A DNA stretch of 35,892 nucleotides, taken from positions 1-35,892 of the forward strand of contig JADFDB010000011.1 in assembly GCA_018263175.1 (NCBI GenBank), read 5' to 3'. Made by a program: the position numbers and the translations under genes. The notes below the pieces were generated by a model that was given only the letters and a program-made list of their open reading frames with translations, had not been told where the DNA came from and searched no databases. Positions 14,841 through 23,272 of the stretch are shown here, piece after piece (within the stretch, counting starts at the first letter, position 1; the number at the start of each line of letters is the position of its first letter). The DNA is from Spirochaetota bacterium (GTDB lineage: Bacteria; Spirochaetota; UBA4802; UBA5368).

Positions 14841-16472
14841 ATGAGCGAAAGAAAATACAGGATACCGCAGTTTTTGCTCGCCGCGCTCGTGTTGTTCGCG
14901 GCACCGGCCGCCGTGTGCGCGGCCGCCGATTCGGGGTACGAATGGTTCTGGGTCTTCTACGAGAAAGACGCGGCGCGGCCGTATTCCAGCATCGTGTACC
15001 GACCGTTTTACATGCGAAACGCCTACGCGAGCGGCAGGACATTCCGGGCCTCGCTCATGCCGGTCGTGTTCTGGGAATACGCCTCGGCACGAAACACCGA
15101 ATGGAAATCCCTGCTGGGCCTCGTCCACTCGGTGGATTACACGCACATTGACGGAACGCAGGACTACGATCTCGGCGTTTTCCCGATCCTCTATTACGGC
15201 GACTCGCCCGATCGGCGCGACCGGTACCTCCTCGTGATGCCGCTCGGCGGCACCGTAAAGGGAAAACTCGGACAGGACCGGATATCCCCATGGATATTCC
15301 CAGGGTTTCTCCTGTTCTTCGCGTATCCTCCGGCAAGCACCTGGCAGGCACTTCTCTACCTGGCCGCTTCGTTCGTGCCGGTATACGTCGACTACGAATC
15401 GCGCGACTACAGGGCTTTCGGCATCCTCTGGCCGCTGGTGCAGAGAGGGAAAAGCCCCGACCGGGACGACATCAGAATCCTCCCGTTATACGCGCATAAC
15501 TACAAGCGCGATACCTACGATAATTACTCCTTTCTGCTGATCGGCAATTACCAGAACGTGTACATGAAAGAGGACACACAGAAGACTCTCTTCGTGTTTC
15601 CCTTTTATGGAAGGCGGTGGAACACCTCGGACAGGGCAGGCGCATCGACGCTCTTCTGGCCGTTCTTCTCGTGGGGATACAACATGAAATCGGGCGATTA
15701 CGAGCTCAACTTCCCCTGGCCCCTCGTGATGATACAGGATTGCGAGGACCCGTACATCTACAAGCGGATCTATTTCCCATTTTACGGCAGGTACATCTTT
15801 CGAAACAGCGAGATGTCGTTCCTGACGCCGCTCTATTTCCGGCTGACGAAAAAAACGGAATCCCTGACGAGCGACTATACCGTCAGCGCGCTCATCGTGT
15901 GGTACTTCAAGCGCGATTATCATGGAGGGGGCGACCCCCTTTACGGGAAATCGTGGCGCTATTTCAAGATCTGGCCGCTCTTCCAGTATGAGCGCGACGA
16001 TCGGGGGAACCTGTCGTTCTCGACGCTCTCGCTCCTGCCGTTTCGCGACCCGGACGGCTATGAGCTGCTGTATCAGCCGTTCTGGACGCTGTTCGAATAT
16101 CGGCGGTTCGAATCGGGCGAGAAGCGCTTCGGCGTGCTCCTTCGCACTTATTACCAGGCGTGGAGCGAGGACTTCCTCGACATACGGGTCCCGATTCTTT
16201 TCAGCTTTCGCAGCTCCAAAGATGAATTGACGAAATGGTCGTTCCTGTGTTCAATGTTCGCCTATACCCGGAGCGGAAGCGGGAAAAAAATCAACGTGCT
16301 GTGGATACCCATCCAAATCGCGGAAGGGGACCCGGCTGAAGAACGGCATGCGTGCAACGACGAGGCCGATGGCGGGGATTGGGACGGACCGATTTTCGAG
16401 CCTCCCGTGCGGCGGGTGTGCGGCGAAGCGGGACAAACGGACTGCATGCGATATTCGAAGGCGATATTTTAA
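14841..16472 (+). CDS. Large secreted protein with recurring W/F-P-aromatic motifs, probable outer-membrane beta-barrel
   Basis: 543 residues from ATG 14841. An N-terminal signal is likely (QFLLAALVLFAAPAAVCAAA, residues 10-29). The remainder is rich in aromatic residues, and a short motif of aromatic/hydrophobic-Pro-hydrophobic-aromatic recurs along its length: YRPFYMRN, MPVVFWEY, FPILYYGD, FVPVYVDY, LWPLVQRG, LPLYAHNY, FPFYGRRW, FWPFFSWG, FPWPLVMI, FPFYGRYI, LTPLYFRL, IWPLFQYE, LLPFRDPD and YQPFWTLF. Spacing is about 20-45 residues. Strand-turn alternation with charged Asp/Arg turns suggests a barrel or solenoid. The upstream open frame to 14595 lies in repeats, so I take the ATG just before the signal peptide, although its ribosome site (GGAA) is weak. 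It ends 21 bases before mlaE, so it may be an outer-membrane partner. No named family recognised. Confidence 0.65.
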   Translation: MSERKYRIPQFLLAALVLFAAPAAVCAAADSGYEWFWVFYEKDAARPYSSIVYRPFYMRNAYASGRTFRASLMPVVFWEYASARNTEWKSLLGLVHSVDYTHIDGTQDYDLGVFPILYYGDSPDRRDRYLLVMPLGGTVKGKLGQDRISPWIFPGFLLFFAYPPASTWQALLYLAASFVPVYVDYESRDYRAFGILWPLVQRGKSPDRDDIRILPLYAHNYKRDTYDNYSFLLIGNYQNVYMKEDTQKTLFVFPFYGRRWNTSDRAGASTLFWPFFSWGYNMKSGDYELNFPWPLVMIQDCEDPYIYKRIYFPFYGRYIFRNSEMSFLTPLYFRLTKKTESLTSDYTVSALIVWYFKRDYHGGGDPLYGKSWRYFKIWPLFQYERDDRGNLSFSTLSLLPFRDPDGYELLYQPFWTLFEYRRFESGEKRFGVLLRTYYQAWSEDFLDIRVPILFSFRSSKDELTKWSFLCSMFAYTRSGSGKKINVLWIPIQIAEGDPAEERHACNDEADGGDWDGPIFEPPVRRVCGEAGQTDCMRYSKAIF

Positions 16473-16493
16473 AATGGAACGGAATCGGGCGGG

Positions 16494-17300
16494 ATGAACG
16501 GCGGGCTAAACGGCACCGGGCGCAGGCTGATCGGTATCTTCGATCTGATCGGCTCGAGGGTGATGGAGTTTTTCGACCAGGCGGGCTATACCGTCCTGCT
16601 GCTCGTCCGCGCGTTCTATTATCTGAAAGACGCACCGTCCAAGGCGCGCGAGATCTTCACACAGATGTATTTCGCCGGGGTGAAGACCCTGGTGGTGTGT
16701 TCGCTGGTCGGCGTGTTCACCGGGATGATCCTCGCCCTGCAGACCGGGATAGAGCTTCAGAATTTCGGGATGCAGTACCAGATCGGCCACCTCATCATCG
16801 CCTCGATGACGCGCGAGATGGGCCCCTTTATGGCCGCGATCATCATTACCGCGTCGGTCGGCTCGGCCATGGCTGCCGAGATCGGCACCATGAAGGTCTA
16901 CGACGAGATCGACGCGCTCGAAATGATGTCGATAAGCCCCGTTAAATTTCTCGTTATGCCCAGGGTCGTGGCGCTCGCCGCCATGCTGCCGGTGGTGTCC
17001 ATCTACATCATCGTGCTTGCCTGTCTGGGCGGGGCGGTCGTCGCGAACTCGATACTCAACGTCTCGTTCAACGTTTACATGAAGCACCTTTACAAGGGGA
17101 TACACTTCAAGCCGATCTACGTGGGGCTCCTCAAGGCGTTCGTGTTCGGTCTCATCATCTCGGGGGTCAGTTGCGCGTACGGCCTGCGCGCGACAAGCGG
17201 AGAGCTCGGGGTGGGGCATGCCACACGCTCGTCGGTGGTGGCGTCGTTCCTGATGGTGCTTATCATCGGCTATTTCATCACCGCGATTTTTTACGGGTGA
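16494..17300 (+). CDS. mlaE: MlaE-type phospholipid ABC transporter permease
   Basis: A 268-residue inner-membrane permease of the MlaE/YrbE family (PF02405), part of MCE transporters that move phospholipids between inner and outer membranes. Typical blocks are present: FTGMILALQTGIELQNFG, LIIASMTREMGPFMAAIIIT (helix bearing the conserved REMGP), GSAMAAEIGTMKVYDEIDAL and EMMSISPVKFLVMPRVVA, the latter two forming the coupling region. About five hydrophobic helices follow an amphipathic N-terminal helix. It precedes the ATPase gene by two bases and almost certainly forms one complex with it and MlaD. Length is normal. Confidence 0.93.
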   Translation: MNGGLNGTGRRLIGIFDLIGSRVMEFFDQAGYTVLLLVRAFYYLKDAPSKAREIFTQMYFAGVKTLVVCSLVGVFTGMILALQTGIELQNFGMQYQIGHLIIASMTREMGPFMAAIIITASVGSAMAAEIGTMKVYDEIDALEMMSISPVKFLVMPRVVALAAMLPVVSIYIIVLACLGGAVVANSILNVSFNVYMKHLYKGIHFKPIYVGLLKAFVFGLIISGVSCAYGLRATSGELGVGHATRSSVVASFLMVLIIGYFITAIFYG

Positions 17301-17302
17301 CC

Positions 17303-18049
17303 ATGATAGAGTTTGTGGATGTTCATAAATCATTCGGCCCGAAGCGGGTGCTCGGCGGGTTCAACCTCAAGATCGAAAAAGGGGAGACCTTCGTGATCAT
17401 CGGCCAGTCGGGCATAGGGAAGACCGTGGCGCTCCGCCATGTGGCGGGGCTTCTCTGTCCGGATTCCGGGAACGTGCTCGTCGAGGGCGTGCGAGTAAAC
17501 GGCGCGTCGGCGGCGACGATGCGGAAGCTCCGCGGGCGAATGGGCGTGCTCTTTCAGTCGGGCGCGCTCATCAACTGGATGACGGTTGCCGAAAACGTGG
17601 CGCTTCCGCTCTCGGAGCACAGGCGCTTCCCGAAGAAGGAGATCGACCGCCTCGTCGACGAGAAGCTCGATCTCCTCGAGCTCGGCGACGCGAAGACGAA
17701 GACCCCGTCGGAGATAAGCGGCGGCATGAAAAAGCGCGTGGCCCTGGCGCGGGTGCTCATGAGCAATCCGGCCATCATCCTGTACGACGAGCCCACCACG
17801 GGCCTCGATCCGGTGATGTCCATGGTGATCAGCGATCTCATCCGGCAGATGCAGCGCGATTTCAACGTCACTTCGCTCGTGGTGACGCACGACATGAAAA
17901 GCGCCTTCCATGTCGGCGACAGGATCGGGATGCTCTACGGTGGTGAGCTCGTGCAGGTCGGAACGCCCGATGAGATTATGAATACGGAGAACCCCGTTGT
18001 GCGGCAGTTCATCAACGGAGATCTGGAGGGGCCCATCCGCGCGCAGTGA
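17303..18049 (+). CDS. mlaF: MlaF-type phospholipid ABC transporter ATPase
   Basis: A 248-residue cytoplasmic ABC ATPase. Walker A is GQSGIGKTV (about residues 34-42), the Q-loop is in GVLFQSGALINWMTV, the signature is SEISGGMKKRVALAR, Walker B is IILYDEPTTGLDP and the H-loop is VVTHDMKS. FQSGALINWMTVAENVALPL and the GGMKKR signature are hallmarks of Mla/MCE-type ATPases. I start at ATG 17303 rather than an in-frame start at 17171, because homology begins at MIEFVDVHKSFG and the longer start would lie inside mlaE. It powers lipid transfer with MlaE and MlaD. Confidence 0.94.
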   Translation: MIEFVDVHKSFGPKRVLGGFNLKIEKGETFVIIGQSGIGKTVALRHVAGLLCPDSGNVLVEGVRVNGASAATMRKLRGRMGVLFQSGALINWMTVAENVALPLSEHRRFPKKEIDRLVDEKLDLLELGDAKTKTPSEISGGMKKRVALARVLMSNPAIILYDEPTTGLDPVMSMVISDLIRQMQRDFNVTSLVVTHDMKSAFHVGDRIGMLYGGELVQVGTPDEIMNTENPVVRQFINGDLEGPIRAQ

Positions 18050-18120
18050 GATTCCGGCATGGCCGGCGGCGGCGCCAATATGGATTTTAACGGAGGGGCC
18101 ATTTCGTGGAGGTAGGGAAA

Positions 18121-18777
18121 ATGCGCATTAAAAACGAAGTCGCGGTGGGTCTGCTTTTCACGGTCGCGATGATCGTCCTGGGTTATTTCACCATAATGGT
18201 GAAGGACGAGATATTCGAACCGAAGGACTACTACGTGATGCACGCGGTCTTCTCCAATGTCGAGGGGCTCGAGGTCAAGGACGATGTAAAGGTGAGCGGT
18301 GTGCGCGCCGGCGTCGTCGACAGGATCGTGCTGGAACAGGAATACATCTCGGTGTACATGAAGATGTACAGCCGTTTCGATATGTTCGAGAATTATCGGA
18401 TAAAGATCGCGAGCGAATCGGCGCTGGGCGGCAAGTACATCGCCATCTATCCCGGCGAGCGCGAAAGGGGAGGGCAGAGATTCGGCGAGATAGACTACCG
18501 CACCAACATGAAGGGGATTGCCGGCGACGATCCCATCGCCCTGCTCTCGGATCTGGTGAACGACAACCGGGAGAACATCTACACCACCATCCGCAACATT
18601 CGGCAGATCACCTCGAAGCTGAACTCGGGGCAGGGCACACTCGGGCAGCTCATCAATGAGAACCGGGTGCACGAAAACGCGAACGACCTCATCCGCGAGC
18701 TCAGGGACACCATGGAAGACGCGCGCGAGCAGGCGCCGATCACCAGCTTCATCCGCGCGGCGCTTACCGCCTTCTAA
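18121..18777 (+). CDS. mlaD: MlaD-type MCE-domain lipid-binding protein
   Basis: 218 residues from ATG 18121. Residues 8-28 form the membrane anchor (VAVGLLFTVAMIVLGYFTIM), followed by one MCE domain (about 40-125) with the family pattern in VFSNVEGLEVKDDVKVSGVR and GVVDRIVL, and later SALGGKYIAIYPGE. The C-terminal 90 residues are helical with an 'NSGQGTLGQLINE' segment common in MCE proteins. In Mla systems MlaD hexamers sit on MlaE and pass phospholipids across the periplasm. GGAGGT lies eight bases before ATG 18121, better than an in-frame GTG at 18106. MlaB, MlaC and MlaA homologues are absent from this cluster. Confidence 0.93.
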   Translation: MRIKNEVAVGLLFTVAMIVLGYFTIMVKDEIFEPKDYYVMHAVFSNVEGLEVKDDVKVSGVRAGVVDRIVLEQEYISVYMKMYSRFDMFENYRIKIASESALGGKYIAIYPGERERGGQRFGEIDYRTNMKGIAGDDPIALLSDLVNDNRENIYTTIRNIRQITSKLNSGQGTLGQLINENRVHENANDLIRELRDTMEDAREQAPITSFIRAALTAF

Positions 18778-18797
18778 GGTGCTCCCGTTTTTTGCTA

Positions 18798-18825
18798 TTG
18801 ACTTTTTACCGCGCTTTTGTAGGCT
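18798..18825 (+). promoter_or_regulatory. Probable promoter of the lolA-rodZ-rimO run
   Basis: -35 TTGACT (18798-18803), 16-base spacer, -10 TAGGCT (18820-18825), with TG just before the -10. It lies in the only sizeable gap (126 bases) between mlaD and lolA. Confidence 0.45.
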
Positions 18826-18903
18826 TTGCCGAGGCGCCGGAAAGGGTGTCCGCGTACGCGTCTCGCCCGCGCTGTTAAATTCGGTTTTTCTGGATGCTCT
18901 GTC

Positions 18904-19605
18904 ATGAAACTTCGGAGAACGCTGCTTGCGGCTTCCCTCATAATCGCATTCATTGCGTCGCCGGCGCCCCGCGCCGGGGCGTACAAGTTCGAGTTCACCA
19001 CCGTCAGCGATGTCGTGAAAAGGATACGCCAGCGCTTCGGCGGGATCGAATCCTACCAGGCCTATTTCCGGATCGTTTCAGAGAAGGCCGGCAAGAAGAC
19101 CCAGCAGAGCGGCACGGTACGGTACAAATCGCCCGACAGGATGCTCGTCGAGTTCGACCAGCCGCCGGGGCAGAAGATCATCACCACCGGATCCACCATG
19201 TGGGTCTACATACCCGCCATGAACGTGGTCGCGGAACAGGATTTGAAGTCCCAGTCCGATTCGATCTTTGGTGCCGGCAGCAGAAGCGGACTCCAGCGGC
19301 TTTTTACGATGTATCACTACAAGTTCGCTTCGCGCGAACAGCCGGAAACGCAGAAGGACGGCTCGAAGAGGTACACGCTGTTTCTCCAGATGAAGGAGAG
19401 CCGCAGCGGCTTCAGGACGCTCCGGCTCTGGGTGTCCGAAGATTATATGATTACCCGCGCGGAGGGCGACACCTCCTCCGGCAAGAAGGTCGAGATCGAT
19501 TTTTCGAATATACGGACGGACGTCGACCTGCCCAATGGCATTTTCAAGTTCGAGCCGCCCTCAAGAGTACGAGTCATCAAGAATCCAATGATATCCGAGG
19601 AGTAA
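18904..19605 (+). CDS. lolA: LolA-like periplasmic lipoprotein carrier
   Basis: 233 residues. The Sec signal peptide is MKLRRTLLAASLIIAFIASP, with cleavage after ...APRAGA. The mature part follows LolA: a first helix DVVKRIRQRFGGIESYQAYF, then strands FRIVSEKAGKKTQQSGTVRY, KSPDRMLVEFDQPPGQKIIT, TTGSTMWVYIPAMNVVAEQD, LRLWVSEDYMITRAE and a final IFKFEPPSRVRV. 'G.v.yk.P.rmr.ef..P..q.iv.dG..lw.Y.p..n.v' is the family pattern. LolA ferries lipoproteins from LolCDE to the outer membrane; some spirochaete and deltaproteobacterial homologues may carry other lipids. ATG 18904 directly precedes the signal sequence; the ribosome site is weak. The RodZ-like gene starts 4 bases after the stop. Confidence 0.85.
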   Translation: MKLRRTLLAASLIIAFIASPAPRAGAYKFEFTTVSDVVKRIRQRFGGIESYQAYFRIVSEKAGKKTQQSGTVRYKSPDRMLVEFDQPPGQKIITTGSTMWVYIPAMNVVAEQDLKSQSDSIFGAGSRSGLQRLFTMYHYKFASREQPETQKDGSKRYTLFLQMKESRSGFRTLRLWVSEDYMITRAEGDTSSGKKVEIDFSNIRTDVDLPNGIFKFEPPSRVRVIKNPMISEE

Positions 19606-19609
19606 GGCA

Positions 19610-20743
19610 GTGGATACGATAGGCGAAAAGCTGAGAAGCACGCGCGAGGCCAGAAAGCTCAGCCTCAAGGACGTGGCCAGGGACACAAATATATCGGTTT
19701 TATATATCGAGGCGCTCGAAAACGAGGAGTTCGACCGCTTTCCCGGAGAGACCTATGTCACCGGTTTCATGAGAAGTTACGCCGATTATCTGAAGCTCGA
19801 CGCGGACGAAATCATCCAGCACTACAAGGCGTTCAAGATCGGGGAAAGCGCGACGCCGCTCGAAGAGCTCACGCGGCCGACTCGCACGCCGGTCTTCATC
19901 AACCTGATGTCGCTGTACCGCCAGTACCGGAGCGCGACGCTGATCGCCGGTGGCGCGCTGGGCGTTGTTCTCATCATCTGGATGTTCGTTTCGCTTTTTT
20001 CCTCCGGCATCGACGTCGGCGGCGGTGACTCCATATCCAACATCCAGGACGAGTACAACCGCTCGAAGCAAAACATCGGCATCGAAAACATCCGCAACCT
20101 TCAGCTCGCTAACGACAGCGGTTTCACGCTGCTGTACGGAAGCGAGGCCGTCCAGTTCATGGTGGACAACAAGGAGGTGCTCCTGCTCCTCAAGGAAATA
20201 AAGAAGGACTCGGTCGTCGTGGAGCTTTTGCCCGGAGAGCGCGCCGAGACGCTCGAGATGGAAAAACCGCTTGCGGTGAAGCTCCCGGAATTCGTCCGCG
20301 AAGTGGTGTTTACGCTCAAGGGGCTTACCGAGAACAGAGCGAAGATCCAGATCGTGCTGGGCCAGAAGCCGGAGACCGAGCCGAAGGATGCCGCCGTGGA
20401 GAAGGGCCCGGACAAAAACGCCGACAATACGCGCGTGGTCGCCCAGAACGAGAAGAACCTCAAGATCGTCTTCGAGGCCGAATTCATTCAGAAGAGCTAT
20501 CTCGAGCTCTACCTGGACGGCACCGAGAAGCGCCGGGGTTTCATCGCTGCCGGCACTCACGAGCGCTGGGAGGCGACGGAGTTCATCCAGGTCAAGATCG
20601 GCAACGCCGGGGGCCTCAAGGCGCGAATCAACGGGAAGGAGTATAATTTCGGCCAGCCCGGCCAGGTGGCCAACAAGGTCATCACCTGGAAGAAAGACAT
20701 AAATAATCCAAACGTTTATCAGATTCAGATTAAAGACTGGTAA
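19610..20743 (+). CDS. rodZ: RodZ-like membrane protein with N-terminal helix-turn-helix
   Basis: 377 residues starting at GTG 19610, with GAGGAG about eight bases upstream. Residues 3-70 are a Cro/C1-type HTH of the HTH_25 kind: IGEKLRSTREARKLSLKDVA, ISVLYIEALENEEFDRFPGE and TYVTGFMRSYADYLKLDAD, the last block being the RodZ hallmark. One membrane helix spans about 105-127 (ATLIAGGALGVVLIIWMFVS). The periplasmic part has two beta-rich stretches: about 165-260, then after an acidic linker, 283-377, a DUF4115-like domain (FIQKSYLELYLDGTEKRRGF, GNAGGLKARINGKEYNFGQP). RodZ links MreB to the membrane and sets rod or helical shape. The first beta stretch appears extra relative to classical RodZ. 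Neighbour rimO starts directly at its stop. Confidence 0.85.
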   Translation: MDTIGEKLRSTREARKLSLKDVARDTNISVLYIEALENEEFDRFPGETYVTGFMRSYADYLKLDADEIIQHYKAFKIGESATPLEELTRPTRTPVFINLMSLYRQYRSATLIAGGALGVVLIIWMFVSLFSSGIDVGGGDSISNIQDEYNRSKQNIGIENIRNLQLANDSGFTLLYGSEAVQFMVDNKEVLLLLKEIKKDSVVVELLPGERAETLEMEKPLAVKLPEFVREVVFTLKGLTENRAKIQIVLGQKPETEPKDAAVEKGPDKNADNTRVVAQNEKNLKIVFEAEFIQKSYLELYLDGTEKRRGFIAAGTHERWEATEFIQVKIGNAGGLKARINGKEYNFGQPGQVANKVITWKKDINNPNVYQIQIKDW

Positions 20744-22060
20744 GTGTTCCAGGCCCCGGATATATCCTTTTACATCATCTCCCTGGGGTGCGCGAAGAAC
20801 CTCGTCGACTCCGAGCGGGTCAATGGCGAGATGCGCGCCCTCGGCTTCCGTGCGGCGCAGTCCTCTGAAGACGCGGATATCCTGATCGTCAACACCTGCG
20901 GTTTCATCGAGGACGCGAAGAAAGAGTCGATCGAGGTGATCCTCGACGCCGTCGGAATTAAGGACGATGCCCCGTCGGGCTTCGGGCGGAAGCTCGTCGC
21001 GGCCGGCTGTCTGTCCCAGCGCTATCGCCGCGAGGTGGCGGCGGAGATCCCCGAGATCGATTTCGTATACGGAATTATAGACGATGGTTTTGTCCCCGGG
21101 CTCTGTGCCGCGTTCGGAATCGCTCCCGAACCTGGTACCGGCTTTGCCCGCGTGCGCAAGCGGCCGCTCGTCGAGGGTCTCCCGTATCGCTACATTAAAA
21201 TAGCCGAGGGCTGTTCGAACGGTTGCAGCTACTGCGCGATTCCGCTCATCCGCGGCCCCATGGTGTCGTTCCCGCCCGAACGCGTGCTGGAGGACGCGGA
21301 GGCGGCCGCAGGCGACGGTGCGAAGGAGCTCATCATCATTGCCCAGGATATCGCGTCGTACCGGCACGGGGCGACCGATCTTGCGGACCTGGTCCGGCGC
21401 GTCTCAGAGGTCCGCGGTGTCGAGTGGGTCCGTCTGATGTACTGCCATCCCGACCATATCGACGGGCGTATAATCGACCTGCTCAGGAATAACGACCGGG
21501 TCGTCAAGTATATCGACATACCGTTTCAGCACGCGAGCCGCTCCATTCTTTCATCGATGGGGCGAAAGGGCGACGCGGCCTCGTACCTGGCCCTGGTGGA
21601 GGAGCTCCGCGCACGGGTGCCGGACATCCGCATCCGCTCCACCTTCATGGTGGGCTACCCCGGGGAGACCGACGGTGATTTCAGGGAGCTGTTGAAGTTT
21701 GCACAACAGGCCGTGCTCGACCGGCTCGGCGCGTTCGTCTACTCCCCGGAGGAGGGCACCCGTGCGGCGGAGCTCGACGGGCGCGTAGCACCGGCGACCG
21801 CGCGCAGGCGCCATGCGCGCCTTATGAAGCTGCAGCAGGGGATATCGGCGACGCGCATGGAGGGCCTCATCGGCCGGACGGTACGCGTGCTCGTCGAGGA
21901 GCGGATCGACGATTGTACCTGGGCCGGAAGGACCGAGTATGACGCGCCCGAGGTGGACGGCATTTTTTACTTGACCGGCGGGAATGTTTCGATTAATTCG
22001 ATTGTGAAAGCGCGGGTCACAGACAGCACTGAATACGATGCAAGCGGGGTTCCGGCGTGA
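20744..22060 (+). CDS. rimO: Ribosomal protein S12 methylthiotransferase RimO
   Basis: Adds a methylthio group to the conserved aspartate of ribosomal protein S12 by radical SAM chemistry with two 4Fe-4S clusters. 438 residues. The N-terminal cluster domain has ISLGCAKNLVDSE, VNTCGFIEDAK and VAAGCLSQRYR, providing its three cysteines. The radical SAM core has CSNGCSYCAIP (CxxxCxxC) and RLMYCHPDH; the C-terminal TRAM domain ends the protein. 'SLGCAKNLVDSE' and 'SYCAIPLIRG' separate RimO from the tRNA enzyme MiaB. The GTG start follows the rodZ stop with no gap. The gene overlaps pgsA by four bases. Confidence 0.95.
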   Translation: MFQAPDISFYIISLGCAKNLVDSERVNGEMRALGFRAAQSSEDADILIVNTCGFIEDAKKESIEVILDAVGIKDDAPSGFGRKLVAAGCLSQRYRREVAAEIPEIDFVYGIIDDGFVPGLCAAFGIAPEPGTGFARVRKRPLVEGLPYRYIKIAEGCSNGCSYCAIPLIRGPMVSFPPERVLEDAEAAAGDGAKELIIIAQDIASYRHGATDLADLVRRVSEVRGVEWVRLMYCHPDHIDGRIIDLLRNNDRVVKYIDIPFQHASRSILSSMGRKGDAASYLALVEELRARVPDIRIRSTFMVGYPGETDGDFRELLKFAQQAVLDRLGAFVYSPEEGTRAAELDGRVAPATARRRHARLMKLQQGISATRMEGLIGRTVRVLVEERIDDCTWAGRTEYDAPEVDGIFYLTGGNVSINSIVKARVTDSTEYDASGVPA

Positions 22061-22722
22061 AAATTCGCGGTCTTCTGGAGGTGCCCAATCTACTTTCACT
22101 GTTGAGGATTGTGCTCATTCCCGTCTTTTTGTACTTTATCTTCATCCCGACGATGGAGCACCGCCTGTGGGCGCTGGTCATCTTTATCATCGCGTCGATC
22201 ACCGATTTTCTCGACGGCTGGAGCGCCCGCAAGCTTCATCAGGAGTCCGACCTCGGCAGGTTCCTCGACCCGCTGGCCGATAAGGTGCTGGTCATTGGCG
22301 CGCTCACGGCCTTCCTCATCCTCGATCCGCTTATTCCCCTCTGGATGGTGGTCGTTATCGTGGGCCGCGATGTGCTCATAACGGCCATGCGCTATCTTGC
22401 GATCAAAAAGGGGACGACGCTCGTCACCAGCGGTTTCGGCAAAGTCAAAACGGCATTCCAGATGATTTCGATCATCGTCATTATAATGGTGTTCGTTTTC
22501 AGGCGCGCGGGTGTGGGACGCTATCCCACGGACGAATTGCTTAAAATTATCCGCGTTTACGAGATCATGACCTCCTCCATCCCGGACAAATGGCTCATTA
22601 TCGGCCCGTATTGCCTCATGTTCATCGTGACCATCATTACGGCGTTTTCCGGCATCAGGTACATGATGACCAACTGGCGGCTTTTCATGCCGCCGTATTC
22701 GAAACGGGACAGTGCCGCCTGA
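22057..22722 (+). CDS. pgsA: CDP-diacylglycerol--glycerol-3-phosphate 3-phosphatidyltransferase
   Basis: Makes phosphatidylglycerol phosphate, the committed step of anionic phospholipid synthesis, in the inner membrane. 221 residues with about five to six helices. The CDP-alcohol phosphotransferase motif D(x)2DG(x)2AR(x)8G(x)3D(x)3D is complete, from DFLDGWSARK to DLGRFLDPLADK (about residues 48-73). The N-terminal VPNLLSLLRIVLIPVFLY is typical of PgsA. It begins at a GTG overlapping the rimO stop (GTGA) and shares one base with pgpA, the enzyme of the next step, so the two steps are co-expressed. About 35-40 residues in the last third (YPTDELLKIIRVYEIMTSS...) form a loop longer than in E. 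coli PgsA. Confidence 0.95.
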   Translation: MKIRGLLEVPNLLSLLRIVLIPVFLYFIFIPTMEHRLWALVIFIIASITDFLDGWSARKLHQESDLGRFLDPLADKVLVIGALTAFLILDPLIPLWMVVVIVGRDVLITAMRYLAIKKGTTLVTSGFGKVKTAFQMISIIVIIMVFVFRRAGVGRYPTDELLKIIRVYEIMTSSIPDKWLIIGPYCLMFIVTIITAFSGIRYMMTNWRLFMPPYSKRDSAA

Positions 22723-23201
22723 TGTGGTGGAAGGAGCTGCTTTTTACCGCCCTGTATACGGGGTACTTTCCATGGATGCCCGGAACGGCCGCGAGCCTTT
22801 TTGCGATGCTGCTCTACTTCACGGGGTACTGCCTTTTCGGGGAGGCGGTTGTCTGGATCAACGCCGCCGCCGTGGTGCTCATGCTGTACCCCGGCGTGAA
22901 GCTCGGTGACGTGGGCGAGCGCTTTTTCGGGGAAAAGGACCCTCCCCAGATAGTGCTGGATGAGGTGCTGGGCTACGGGATCGCGGTACTCTTCCATCCA
23001 TTCAACTGGAAGACGGCCGTTCTCGCGTTTCTGATATTTAGGGTCATCGACATACTCAAGCCCTGGCCGACGCGCAGGCTGCAGTCGGTGAGGGGCGGGC
23101 TCGGTGTCATGATAGACGACTGGGTGGCCGGCGCCTATACGAGCGCGATCATCGTGGGGCTCAAGCTGCTCCTGCCGGCGCTCGGCATGGCGGCTTTTTA
23201 G
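22722..23201 (+). CDS. pgpA: Phosphatidylglycerophosphatase A
   Basis: Dephosphorylates phosphatidylglycerol phosphate to phosphatidylglycerol, directly after PgsA in the pathway. 159 residues from ATG 22722, which overlaps the pgsA stop in TGATG. Family motifs: TGYFPWMPGTAASLFA, FFGEKDPPQIVLDEVLGY, FRVIDILKPWPTRRLQ and GGLGVMIDDWVAGAY. The acidic residues of the DE and DD pairs are the likely metal ligands. Three to four hydrophobic segments place it in the inner membrane. An upstream in-frame start at 22590 would lie within pgsA and is rejected. Confidence 0.94.
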   Translation: MWWKELLFTALYTGYFPWMPGTAASLFAMLLYFTGYCLFGEAVVWINAAAVVLMLYPGVKLGDVGERFFGEKDPPQIVLDEVLGYGIAVLFHPFNWKTAVLAFLIFRVIDILKPWPTRRLQSVRGGLGVMIDDWVAGAYTSAIIVGLKLLLPALGMAAF

Positions 23202-23272
23202 GCCATCCGGCCGCGGGGACGCCGGCCAACGGCAATGTCAGATGCCGTATTTTGCAAACGGGGAGTGAACCT

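Noticed and set aside
19700-21367. 555-residue minus-strand frame opposite rodZ and rimO
   Set aside because: It spans two sense genes with clear family motifs and has no motif of its own.
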